Below, in pieces: positions 1-8,915 of a stretch of 64,000 nt of DNA. Every line of letters starts with the position of its first letter. The stretch's first letter is position 1. The DNA is taken from contig DATAJX010000004.1 in assembly GCA_036261915.1 (NCBI GenBank), positions 124,001 through 188,000 of the forward strand. The letters run 5' to 3'. This DNA comes from DATAJX01 sp036261915 (GTDB lineage Bacteria > Pseudomonadota > Alphaproteobacteria > UBA2136 > UBA6156). A model generated the notes under the pieces. The model was given only the letters and a program-made list of their open reading frames with translations. It did no database searches and was not told the DNA's origin. Both the position numbers and the translations under genes were made by a program.

Positions 1-1
1 G

Positions 2-1270
2 GTGGCGGTTGAATTGGGCAGTGTGGGTGTAAGCTCGCAGGAAACCAAAACCCTGGGGCTGAACGCCAACCTGAACAGCACCATTGGCGTCAATGCGATC
101 TATAACGACACGACATCAAGCCTGAGCGCCGTGTTGCAGACCGTGATAGCGGACCCCACCAAAGCCGATTTTTTGGCCGACGTGCGGGTGTTCGATGCCC
201 AAGGGGGCGCGCGCGACATGACCATTGCCTTTACCAAGCGTGCGGCCAACCTGTGGGATTTCCAGGTTTATACCGATGGTTCCAACGTGCAGGGCGGTAC
301 GCCGGGTGTTAATTCGCGCATCGGCAACATTGGTACCCTGCAGTTCAATACCACGGGTACGCTTGAAAGTGTGACCGGTACCAGCCTGCCTGTGACGTGG
401 GCCGGTGGTGTGAACCCCAGCAACATCACTCTCAGCTTTGGTGATTTTACCGGCGGCCTGGTGGTTAACGTGCCTGCCACGGCTACCGCACCGACAGGTG
501 CGCCGCCTGCCGGTGGTGTTGGTGCGCTGGGTTATACCGGCACCAGCGCAGCTGGTGGCGTGCTGGGCATCAGCTTTGAGGGTAGCCCCCTGACCGCAGG
601 CAACTACACCCTGCGCTATACCGGCAACCCCGGCGAGTACCAGCTGGGTACCGGCACCGGCGCGGGTTTTGTGGCCACCGCCGACGCCCCTGTGACCATT
701 GGCGCCAATGGCGTGCGCGAAATCTACTTTTCTACCAGCAAGGTGCGCATCACCGTGGGTAACAGCTTTGACGAAGCGCCCGCCGGCGGTGTGACCGACC
801 TGACCTTTACCGCCACCCAGCAGGCCGCACTGAACAGCGGCGTGGGGACCAACGGTGTCATCCAGTTCTCGGCCAACTCGAACGTGTCTTCGGTCAACCA
901 GGACGGGTTCGGCGCCGGTACACTGGCCAGCGTGCAGGTGGACGAAAGTGGTTTTGTGAACGGCACCTTCACCAACGGCGAAACCAAAAAGCTTTACCGC
1001 CTGGCCATTGGTATCTTCCAGAACCCCAACGGGCTGGAGCCTCTTTCGGGCAACCTGTTGCGCGTGACCGATGCTTCGGGCCAGGCGCTGCTCAAGCAGC
1101 CCAACCTGGGCGGCACGGGCCGTATCGTGGGGGGCTCGCTTGAAGGGTCGACCACCGATATCGCCGGTGAGTTCAGCCAGATGATCATCGCGCAGCGCGC
1201 CTTCCAGGCCAGCAGCTCGGTCATCAGCACGGTTGACCAGATGCTCAACAACCTGCTGCAGATCCGCTAA
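2..1270 (+). CDS. flgE: Flagellar hook protein FlgE, C-terminal part (5' truncated by window edge)
   Basis: The frame is open at the left edge, so the true start lies outside the window. The 422 visible residues form the outer hook domains and end with the conserved basal-body/hook C-terminus: GSLEGSTTDIAGEFSQMI, then QRAFQASSSVISTVDQMLNN, which forms the inner coiled-coil tube shared by hook and rod proteins. The middle (about residues 130-300) is Gly/Thr/Ala-rich and variable, as in the surface-exposed D2/D3 hook domains. FlgE polymerises outside the cell into the universal joint between rod and filament, exported by the flagellar type III system. A rod protein (FlgF/FlgG) is less likely because of the long variable insertion. 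A rho-independent terminator follows 100 bp downstream, so this is probably the end of a flagellar transcript. Confidence 0.85.
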   Translation: MAVELGSVGVSSQETKTLGLNANLNSTIGVNAIYNDTTSSLSAVLQTVIADPTKADFLADVRVFDAQGGARDMTIAFTKRAANLWDFQVYTDGSNVQGGTPGVNSRIGNIGTLQFNTTGTLESVTGTSLPVTWAGGVNPSNITLSFGDFTGGLVVNVPATATAPTGAPPAGGVGALGYTGTSAAGGVLGISFEGSPLTAGNYTLRYTGNPGEYQLGTGTGAGFVATADAPVTIGANGVREIYFSTSKVRITVGNSFDEAPAGGVTDLTFTATQQAALNSGVGTNGVIQFSANSNVSSVNQDGFGAGTLASVQVDESGFVNGTFTNGETKKLYRLAIGIFQNPNGLEPLSGNLLRVTDASGQALLKQPNLGGTGRIVGGSLEGSTTDIAGEFSQMIIAQRAFQASSSVISTVDQMLNNLLQIR

Positions 1271-1371
1271 CGATAGCAGCTAGATAAACAAGTTTCAGGA
1301 TAGTTGACCTGTAAAAAGTTACGGACGAGCCACTCTCTCTCCCCTTGTTCCAGCCTGGCTCGACGTAAATC

Positions 1372-1400
1372 AACCCCCTCTCAGGAGGGGGTTATTTTTT
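1372..1400 (+). terminator. Rho-independent terminator after flgE
   Basis: A perfect 9-bp stem (AACCCCCTC / GAGGGGGTT, loop TCAG) is followed by ATTTTTT. It ends the flgE transcript and insulates fumC. Confidence 0.85.
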
Positions 1401-1478
1401 GCGGCAAGGTTAAAAAGCGAGCAGCGAGAGGCGGAGAAAAGTTGTTTGTGCTAATTTCACTCCAACAGGAGAACCCCG

Positions 1479-2875
<1,397 letters not shown>

Positions 2876-2876
<1 letters not shown>

Positions 2877-3367
2877 TGAAGGGGAGTGCGCTCGTTAGCC
2901 GTGTGCTGCCCAGCCCCAACTGGCGCGAGCGCAGCAATGCGGCGCTGAAGTACGTGATCATCCACGGCACCTGGATGAAAAGCGACGACGAGGCCATTGC
3001 CCGGTTGCGCGACGAGGTTACCGAGGTATCGAGCCATTACGTGATCACCCGCAGCGGCGAACTGGTGCAACTGGTGGGCGAGGATAAAAGCGCTTTCCAT
3101 GCAGGGCTCAGCCATTGGGACGGCGTGAAGAACCTCAACGACTGGAGTATTGGCATCGAGATCGGCAACGATGGCAAGGAGCCTTACACCGAGGCCGAGT
3201 ATGCCACGTTGATCGAACTGCTGCGCGATATTCAAAGCCGCTACAAGGCCATCACCCCGCACAACGTGCTGGGGCACGACGATATTGCGCCGGGGCGAAA
3301 GACCGACCCGGGCAAGCACTTCGACTGGAAGCGGCTGGTTAGCGCCGGCGTGGTTTCGCGGCCTTAG
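2876..3367 (+). CDS. N-acetylmuramoyl-L-alanine amidase (Amidase_2 / AmpD-T7 lysozyme fold)
   Basis: Zinc amidase that cuts the bond between MurNAc and L-Ala of peptidoglycan or muropeptides. The zinc ligands are readable: His30 in VIIHGT, and a His/Asp pair in the C-terminal GHDDIAPGRKTDPG motif, the AmpD-type arrangement. AFHAGLSHW and SIGIEIGND are also typical. At 163 aa it is a bare catalytic domain without signal peptide or wall-binding module, so cytoplasmic muropeptide recycling is one option and export by another route is another. Its ATG sits on the fumC stop (1-bp overlap). Its 3' end overlaps the convergent gene at 3339 by 29 bp. Confidence 0.88.
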
Positions 3368-3929
3368 CTTTGGCCTTGCGGGCTTTGGCCAGCGCCGCCT
3401 TTTGCTTTTTGGTGGCGGTGAACACCAGGCTTTGCGGCCACCAGGGTTGGTCGTCGAGCCAGTCGTAAGCCTTGTGGGCGTATTTGCCGGTGGTGAGGAA
3501 TGGCGAGATCTTCAGCACAATGGGGGCCAGCATGGTGTAAATGGGCGTAAGCATGGCGCCCACCCAGGTGCCCGCCAGCCACGTGACCAGTGTGCTGAAG
3601 ATGCCCACGCCAAAGGCGATAAGCGGCGTGATGAGCGTGCCGATGATAATGCCGATGGCCGCGATAAGGGCACCGATGGCGGCGGTGACCAGCGCCACCA
3701 GCGGCCCGATGAGCGCCGCCATGATGAAGGCGATAAGCGTGGTGGCCAGCGCGCCGCCCAGCGCAAAGCCGCTGCTGAGCAGGCCGTTGAGGCCGAACCA
3801 GTCCATGCCCAGCACGTACAGTGCCAGCAGCACCAGCACCGCCAGCAGGGCGAACCATTCCCAGCCGGGAATAAAGCGGGTGAACGAGCGTTTCACTTTT
3901 TGGCGCACGGCGGCGCGGGTGGTTTTCAT
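3339..3929 (-). CDS. Unknown glycine/alanine-rich membrane protein
   Basis: About 196 aa from the ATG at 3929. An N-terminal basic stretch is followed by a hydrophobic segment (FALLAVLVLLALYVLGMDW) and a long Ala/Gly/Ile-rich hydrophobic region with repeated IGALIAAIGIIIGTLI-like runs, which could form two to four membrane segments. The tail is very basic (KAKAKAAKPRRR). I do not recognise a family. Upstream in-frame ATGs at 3956 and 3971 exist, but the latter touches the T-run of the rnpB terminator, so I favour 3929. It is convergent with the amidase gene, overlapping by 29 bp. Confidence 0.6.
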   Translation of the reverse strand: MKTTRAAVRQKVKRSFTRFIPGWEWFALLAVLVLLALYVLGMDWFGLNGLLSSGFALGGALATTLIAFIMAALIGPLVALVTAAIGALIAAIGIIIGTLITPLIAFGVGIFSTLVTWLAGTWVGAMLTPIYTMLAPIVLKISPFLTTGKYAHKAYDWLDDQPWWPQSLVFTATKKQKAALAKARKAKAKAAKPRRR

Positions 3930-3971
3930 GAGGCGAAGCTTAAGCGGAGAAAACATAAAGGGTAAAGGCAT

Positions 3972-4004
3972 AAAAAACAGGGCCAGCCTTTTACGGCTGG
4001 CCCC
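3972..4004 (-). terminator. Terminator of rnpB
   Basis: On the minus strand, GGCCAGCC / GGCTGGCC forms an 8-bp stem followed by a run of six T. It lies directly after the RNase P RNA 3' end. Confidence 0.85.
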
Positions 4005-4005
4005 G

Positions 4006-4401
4006 TTGCATGGCGCACCGATAAGCCGGGTTTTGTCTCTTCTTGCGAAGCGACCACCATTCATCTGGACTACATATTACTATGTAGCCTCAAGCCGCCG
4101 ACCCGGCCGCCACTGGCTTGCGGGCACAAGCACATGGACGGCCCTATTTGGCGTTGCTCCCGGCGAGGGTTACCTGGCCCGATCCATTACTGGAGCGGCG
4201 GTGGGCTCTTACCCCACCTTTTCACCCTTACCCGCTGGCCTCATTTGCATAAGGTTTTCAAGCAGCGGGCGGTATATCTCTGTGGCCCTGTCTGTTACCG
4301 ATGCCTCGGTACCCGGCGAATTAACCGGCGCCGTGCCCATTGGGAGCCCGGACTTTCCTCGATTTATCGCTAAACCGCGGTGGTCTGGTGCGCAGGCGGA
4401 A
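4006..4401 (-). ncRNA. rnpB: RNase P RNA, class A
   Basis: Catalytic RNA that trims tRNA 5' leaders. On the minus strand the conserved 5' core GAGGAAAGTCCGGGCTCC (plus-strand 4342-4360) and the conserved 3' element ending AAAACCCGGCTTATCG (4018-4035) are both present and about 340 nt apart, forming helix P4. Helix P1 is formed by GCGCACC near 4387-4393 and GGTGCGC near 4012-4019, which sets the ends to within several bases. The length of about 395 nt is normal for class A. Confidence 0.95.
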
Positions 4402-4487
4402 CATGGGGCGGGGGCGGGGGGTTGTCAAGGCAAACGGCCGCGCCATATATAGGCGCATCACTCACCGGCAAACTGCGAGGTTATGCC

Positions 4488-4967
4488 ATGTTCCTTTTAC
4501 CCGATTCGATGTTCACCGCCGGTAATCCGCTGCGCGATATGTACCGGAAACCGGCGAAGAAAAATATATTGCTCAATACGTTCAGGCTTGCTCCCGGGAT
4601 TGGGTTGCTTGCGGGGCTTGGGAGTGTTTCCTACCCTGCCGGGCAGTCGTATCAGGGCCAGGCCCGCCGCAGGCGTGAATCGACCCGCAGCCATGCCAGC
4701 AACTACCGCGAAATCCTGTTCAAAAGCCTCGAATCGCTGGGCAACCCGACCGGCGGCGTGGCCGAAACGGTATCGCCCTGGAAAAAGTTCGATACCGCAC
4801 TGGCCAAACTGGTGAAGGCCGAAGGCTACAGCCAGGATGGCAGGCGTTACAAGGGTTTGTCGATCTCGTTGCCGGCGCTGCCGCGCCATATCCAGCGCAA
4901 GGTGCTCAAGCGCACCAACCGCTATAACCAGGTGCGGGTGTATTTCAACCAAAGGCACTGGGCCTGA
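4488..4967 (+). CDS. Unknown protein
   Basis: 159 aa from the ATG at 4488, which has GAGGT 6 nt upstream; the open frame extends further 5' but lacks a better start and would run into rnpB. The N-terminus has a weakly hydrophobic stretch (APGIGLLAGLGSVSY), followed by an Arg/Ser-rich linker and a conserved-looking basic C-terminal half (SLPALPRHIQRKVLKR). No family recognised. It is followed by its own terminator, so it is transcribed separately from the dcw cluster. Confidence 0.55.
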   Translation: MFLLPDSMFTAGNPLRDMYRKPAKKNILLNTFRLAPGIGLLAGLGSVSYPAGQSYQGQARRRRESTRSHASNYREILFKSLESLGNPTGGVAETVSPWKKFDTALAKLVKAEGYSQDGRRYKGLSISLPALPRHIQRKVLKRTNRYNQVRVYFNQRHWA

Positions 4968-4976
4968 GCGAAGCGG

Positions 4977-5004
4977 AAAAAGGTGGCCATTGGCCGCCTT
5001 TTTT
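4977..5004 (+). terminator. Terminator upstream of the dcw cluster
   Basis: GGTGGCC / GGCCGCC (one G-U pair, loop ATT) followed by six T. Confidence 0.75.
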
Positions 5005-5019
5005 GCGTTATCCCCCAAG

Positions 5020-5028
5020 TTATCCACA
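5020..5028 (+). promoter_or_regulatory. Consensus DnaA box upstream of mraZ
   Basis: TTATCCACA is a perfect DnaA 9-mer, preceded by the looser TTATCCCCC at 5008-5016. No other origin-like features are nearby, so a regulatory or titration site is more likely than an origin. Confidence 0.45.
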
Positions 5029-5069
5029 GGCTGAGCACACAGTTTATATAAAAAAACACTCTTTTTCGC

Positions 5070-5112
5070 TTGCCTTGTCCCATCAAATCCCATAAATTCC
5101 CGCCGTCGCCCA
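5070..5112 (+). promoter_or_regulatory. mraZ promoter with MraZ-box operator (four 10-bp-spaced repeats)
   Basis: CCCA, CCCA, CCCG and CCCA occur at 5079, 5089, 5099 and 5109, exactly 10 bp apart. On the minus strand these are TGGG/CGGG repeats with the spacing known for MraZ operators (TGGGN plus 5 nt). A possible promoter TTGCCT (5070-5075), 17 nt, TAAATT (5093-5098) overlaps the repeats, which would fit autorepression by MraZ. The repeat spacing is seen directly; the promoter and the regulation are inferred. Confidence 0.7.
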
Positions 5113-5142
5113 AATACAACCATGGGTGATCCAAAACGGGGC

Positions 5143-5172
5143 CCGAACTATTAAAGTTCATGGATAGTTCGG
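5143..5172 (+). repeat. Hairpin in the mraZ leader
   Basis: CCGAACTAT (5143-5151) and ATAGTTCGG (5164-5172) form a perfect 9-bp inverted repeat with a 12-nt loop, about 58 nt before the mraZ start. Confidence 0.6.
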
Positions 5173-5229
5173 AACAACGGGGCGAAGGGGCGACGCGCCC
5201 TGAAACTGAGAGGGGGAGGCTGGTACATT

Positions 5230-5685
5230 ATGACGGTGTTTCTGGCGAGCTACCAGAATGGGGTGGACCGTAAGGGACGCGTTTCAGTACCGGCCTCTTT
5301 TAGGAATGAAATGGCCGCACATGGGCGGCAGGTGGTTGTGGTGTATGTAGCGCCTGAAGGAGGTTATTTATATGGCTGGGCTTATGACGACTTTGTTAAA
5401 CTTGCTGCGCAAATCCAACGGTTACCGGCACTCAGCCCCACGCGCGCGCGACTGGCGCGGGCAATTCTTGCTGCTGCTCGGCCACTGAATTTTGACGACA
5501 CCGGCCGCATCGGGCTGCCGGAAGACCTGCTGAAGCAAGCGGGCATTGACGACCAGGCCACCTTTGCCGGCCAGGGCGAGTACTTCACCATCTGGAACCC
5601 CGCGCGCTACGACGCCCAGATGAAGGCCGACTCCAGCCACTTTGAAAGCGACCTGCAGGCCCTGAACGAACTGGGCGCCGTGTAG
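5230..5685 (+). CDS. mraZ: Transcriptional regulator MraZ
   Basis: First gene of the dcw cluster: a DNA-binding, ring-forming protein of the SpoVT-AbrB class that represses its own operon. At 151 aa it is the family length. Each of the two half-repeats carries a version of the hallmark DxxGRxxxP: DRKGRVSVPASFR near residue 15 and DDTGRIGLPEDLL near residue 95. GGGAGG lies about 10 nt before the ATG. The gene-to-rsmH spacing (111 bp) is unusually wide and contains a second promoter-like element. The operator with 10-bp-spaced repeats lies 118-151 bp upstream of the start. Confidence 0.96.
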   Translation: MTVFLASYQNGVDRKGRVSVPASFRNEMAAHGRQVVVVYVAPEGGYLYGWAYDDFVKLAAQIQRLPALSPTRARLARAILAAARPLNFDDTGRIGLPEDLLKQAGIDDQATFAGQGEYFTIWNPARYDAQMKADSSHFESDLQALNELGAV

Positions 5686-5760
5686 CCTTTACCTGTTACC
5701 TGAAGAAAAACAAAAACGGGGGGACTGGATGGGGCTGTAAAAAGCTGAGGGTTTTTACGT

Positions 5761-5812
5761 TTATCTACACCAACCAATAAGGTATATAATCCCCCTATGG
5801 GATTTGATGGGA
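5761..5812 (+). promoter_or_regulatory. Putative rsmH promoter with a second MraZ-box pair
   Basis: TATAAT at 5785-5790 would place transcription start at about 5797, the rsmH ATG itself. Two TGGG repeats 10 bp apart (5798, 5808) overlie the start codon, and the 17-bp sequence 5796-5812 is the exact reverse complement of 5078-5094 in the mraZ operator. A near-consensus DnaA box (TTATCTACA, one mismatch) is at 5761-5769. I see no good -35 element. An internal promoter and a possibly leaderless rsmH message are inferences. Confidence 0.5.
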
Positions 5813-6699
5813 AACCAGCAACGGGGACAGTCCATGTCCCCGTTTTGTTGAACGAGTGCCTTGAGGCGCTGGCGCCGAAACTGGGCAAAACGATCGTGGA
5901 CGGCACCCTGGGCGGCGGCGGCCACACCGAGGCCATGCTGGCCAGGGGCGCCGAGATCATCGGGCTTGATTGGGACGAAGCGGCGCTCAAGCGCGTGCAC
6001 CAGCGCGTGGCCTGCGAGGTGGATGCCGGCATGCTGCGCCTGAACCACGCCGGGTTTGGCGACATGGCCGGTGTGCTGGATGGGCTGAAAATTGAAAAAG
6101 TGGACGGCATTTTGCTGGACCTGGGCCTGAGCAGCGACCAGTTGGACGACGCCGGGCGCGGCCTGAGCTACCACGCCGACGGCCCGCTGGACATGCGCAT
6201 GGACAGCCGCGTGCGCCGCGATGCCGCCGATATTCTGGCCACCAGCAACGAGCGCGAGCTTGAGCGGATCTTTCGCGACTACGGCGAAGAACCCAAGGCG
6301 CGTTACCTGGCCGGGATGATCTGCTCGTCGCGCAAGGAGGCGCCGGTTAAAACCACCAAGCAACTTTTGGCGATCATCGAAAAAGTGTATCCGCCCAAGC
6401 CGTGGCTGCACCGCGCGCACCCGGCGGCGCGCCTCTTTCAGGCCCTGCGCGTGGCGGTGAACGGCGAACTGGAGCAGTTGCACAAGGTGCTGGCCGCCGC
6501 GCCGCGCTACATGGCCGTGGGCGCCCGGCTGGCTGTGATAACTTTTCAACCCGAGGAAGACCGGATGGTGAAGGCGGGCTTTCGCGCCGCGGGCGACGGC
6601 TTTAAGGTTTGGAAGAAGATCCTGCCGACGGAAGCGGAGATCGAGAGCAACCCCCGCGCCCGCAGCGCCAAATTGAGAGTGTTGGAACGCACGGCATGA
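5797..6699 (+). CDS. rsmH: 16S rRNA m4C1402 methyltransferase RsmH (MraW)
   Basis: SAM-dependent methyltransferase acting on N4 of C1402 in 16S rRNA. The 300-aa protein shows the early motif HVPVLLNECLEAL, the SAM-binding VDGTLGGGGHTEAML, and the conserved GILLDLGLSSDQLDD and GPLDMRMD segments. The ATG at 5797 is the only reasonable start before the conserved region; only a weak AAGG lies upstream, and a TATAAT sits 7 nt before it. It overlaps ftsL by 4 bp (ATGA). Confidence 0.96.
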   Translation: MGFDGKPATGTVHVPVLLNECLEALAPKLGKTIVDGTLGGGGHTEAMLARGAEIIGLDWDEAALKRVHQRVACEVDAGMLRLNHAGFGDMAGVLDGLKIEKVDGILLDLGLSSDQLDDAGRGLSYHADGPLDMRMDSRVRRDAADILATSNERELERIFRDYGEEPKARYLAGMICSSRKEAPVKTTKQLLAIIEKVYPPKPWLHRAHPAARLFQALRVAVNGELEQLHKVLAAAPRYMAVGARLAVITFQPEEDRMVKAGFRAAGDGFKVWKKILPTEAEIESNPRARSAKLRVLERTA

Positions 6700-7022
6700 A
6701 AAACGGTTTGATATGGCTGGCAGTGGTGTTGAGCGTGACCGCTTTTGCCCTGATGCTGCGCCTGAAAACCGACGTGCAAAGCCTGGCCCGCGAGCGCGAC
6801 CATTTGGCCGACGAGCAGTTCCAGATGAAGGAGACCAAGCGCGTGCTCGAGGCCGAATATGCCCACCTGAGTAACCCGCTGCGCCTGCTGAAACTGGCCA
6901 AAAGCCGCAATTACATCGAGATGAACACCAGCATGCTGATAGACCCCGCCGCGCCGGTGAGTGCGACGCTGGCCACAAGCGCCACTCTTATAAGCAGAAC
7001 GCCCGCCATAATCTCGCGCTAG
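6696..7022 (+). CDS. ftsL: Cell division protein FtsL
   Basis: 108 aa with the FtsL layout: a short cytoplasmic tip, one membrane helix (LIWLAVVLSVTAFALML) and a periplasmic heptad region (about residues 25-85) followed by the NYIEMN segment common after the coiled coil. FtsL joins FtsB and FtsQ at the septum and activates FtsWI. Start chosen at MKNGLIW because it overlaps the rsmH stop as ATGA. Family assignment rests on size, topology and position between rsmH and ftsI rather than on sequence signature. Confidence 0.85.
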   Translation: MKNGLIWLAVVLSVTAFALMLRLKTDVQSLARERDHLADEQFQMKETKRVLEAEYAHLSNPLRLLKLAKSRNYIEMNTSMLIDPAAPVSATLATSATLISRTPAIISR

Positions 7023-7064
7023 CGCTGGCAAACCGGCCCGATACGGGTCATATTATTTTCCAAC

Positions 7065-8915
7065 ATGGCTGGGGATTGGAGAAAACCGTTCGCGCGACCG
7101 GGGCACACGCCCGGCCATGGCGATTCGGGGCGCGATTTCACCCGCAAAAGGAACCCCCTGCAGCAGCGCCGCGTCAAGGTGCAGGCCGCACGTAGTTTTC
7201 GCGACCCGCTGGGCATTCCCGACGAGCCGGTTTCCAACATCCAGTTCCGCGCGGTGGTGACGCTGTTCACACTGGTGCTGGCCATGACCAGCATCGGCGC
7301 CCGCCTGGCCTACGTGGGCATGAGCCCGCCCATGGAGCCGCGCCCGTCGCTTCGCGCCATGCCGGTGGAACCCCTACGCCGGGGCAATATTTACGACCGC
7401 AACGGCATTCTGCTGGCGGCCACGGTCAAGGTCTATTCGCTGTACGCCGACCCGGTGCGCATTCTCGACGTGAAAGAAGCCGCCACCAAGCTGCATGCGT
7501 TGTTCCCCGACCTGCCCGCCGAAGGCCTGCGCGACGTGCTGGGCAACCGCGACCGCCGCTTTGTGTGGCTCAAGCGGCGGCTTTCGCCCAAGCAGGCGCA
7601 GGATGCCAACGCACTGGGCCTGCCGGGCATCGCCTTCCGCGAAGAATACGTGCGCGTGTATCCGCTGCAAAACGTGGCCAGCCACATTCTGGGCGCAGTG
7701 GACGTAGATAATAACGGCCTTGCGGGCGTTGAGCGCTACTACGACAGCGACCTGAAAAAGGGCCACGACCTGACGCTGGCGCTGGACCTGACCGCGCAAG
7801 ACCTGCTGCGCGACAGCGTGCGCGACGCCACCTACCAGGCCGGGGCCAAGTCGGGCTGGGGCGTTGTTCTCGATTCGAAGACCGGCGAGATCATCGCCAT
7901 GACCAGCCAGCCCGATTATGACCCCAACCACTTCGGCCATTCCGACGACACCGCGCGCTTCAACCGCGCCGCGCTAGCCAGTTACGAAATGGGCAGCACG
8001 TTCAAGTTGTTCACGCTGGCGCAAGGGCTTTCCGACGGCGTCATCACGCCAGAAACGCCCATCGATTGCCGCTTCCCTATCAAGATCGACAAGTACACCA
8101 TCAAGGATTACCACGCCAAGCACGCCATACTTACCGCGCGTGAGGTTCTGCGTTACAGCTCCAACGTCGGCGCGGCGCTCATTGCCGATAAATCGGGCCC
8201 GGCCGCGCAAAAGGCCTTCATGGATAAAATGGGTATGCTCAAGCCGCTTTCCAAGGTCGGCATTTCCGAGATCGGGCCGGTGCGCTACCCGCACAACTGG
8301 GGCCGGGTGGAAACGTTCACCATCGCGTTCGGCCACGGCATCATGGTGACGCCGCTGCACCTGGTGGCCGCCGCCAACGCGTTGGTCAGCGACGGTGTGT
8401 ACCGCCCGCCGGTGGTGCTGAAGGGCGGCGAGGACCAAAGCAGCTGGCGCCAGGTACTTGATAACAAGACCGTGCTGCAGGTGCGCGACCTGATGCGCGA
8501 CGTGGTGGTTAACGGCAGCGGCCGCAGCGCGTCGGTGCCGGGGTACGACATTGGCGGCAAAACCGGCACGGCCGAAAAGATCGGCGCGCGCGGCTACGAC
8601 CACAGCAAGAACGTGGTGAGCTTTCTGGCCAGCTTGCCGCTTGATAACCCCCGCTTTACGGTGCTCATCATGCTCGACGAACCCAAAAAGGGTTTCGAGA
8701 CCGGGGGCAAAAGCGCGGCCCCGGCGGTGGGCGCGTTCGTACGGCGCTATGCGCTGGTGGCCGGGCTGGCCCCCAACATGGAAGCCGTGCGCGCCACCAA
8801 GGAAGGCTATTTTAAAAGCCTGAGCATTCTTGACGACCCCGACAGCGAAAACGAACAGGGCGCGGCTAACATGGGCCCCGACCCGGCCGACCCCGCGGAG
8901 CAGATCCATGACTGA
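7065..8915 (+). CDS. ftsI: Septal peptidoglycan transpeptidase FtsI (PBP3)
   Basis: Class B penicillin-binding protein that crosslinks septal wall with FtsW. 616 aa: a long basic cytoplasmic N-terminus (to about residue 60), one membrane segment (VVTLFTLVLAMTSIGARL), the RGNIYDRNG pedestal motif, and the transpeptidase domain with catalytic Ser311 in STFK, SSN at 365-367 and KTGT starting at Lys499. All three motifs are intact. The ribosome site is weak and 43 bp separate it from ftsL. The 3' end overlaps murE by 8 bp. Confidence 0.97.
   Translation: MAGDWRKPFARPGHTPGHGDSGRDFTRKRNPLQQRRVKVQAARSFRDPLGIPDEPVSNIQFRAVVTLFTLVLAMTSIGARLAYVGMSPPMEPRPSLRAMPVEPLRRGNIYDRNGILLAATVKVYSLYADPVRILDVKEAATKLHALFPDLPAEGLRDVLGNRDRRFVWLKRRLSPKQAQDANALGLPGIAFREEYVRVYPLQNVASHILGAVDVDNNGLAGVERYYDSDLKKGHDLTLALDLTAQDLLRDSVRDATYQAGAKSGWGVVLDSKTGEIIAMTSQPDYDPNHFGHSDDTARFNRAALASYEMGSTFKLFTLAQGLSDGVITPETPIDCRFPIKIDKYTIKDYHAKHAILTAREVLRYSSNVGAALIADKSGPAAQKAFMDKMGMLKPLSKVGISEIGPVRYPHNWGRVETFTIAFGHGIMVTPLHLVAAANALVSDGVYRPPVVLKGGEDQSSWRQVLDNKTVLQVRDLMRDVVVNGSGRSASVPGYDIGGKTGTAEKIGARGYDHSKNVVSFLASLPLDNPRFTVLIMLDEPKKGFETGGKSAAPAVGAFVRRYALVAGLAPNMEAVRATKEGYFKSLSILDDPDSENEQGAANMGPDPADPAEQIHD

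Noticed and set aside
3339..3367. The 29-bp convergent overlap of the amidase and membrane-protein genes as a frameshift artefact
   Set aside because: Both frames end naturally with plausible C-termini; short 3' overlaps of convergent genes are common.
5008..5028. Replication origin at the DnaA boxes before mraZ
   Set aside because: Only one consensus box, no AT-rich unwinding region with clustered boxes, and no dnaA, gidA or parAB neighbours.
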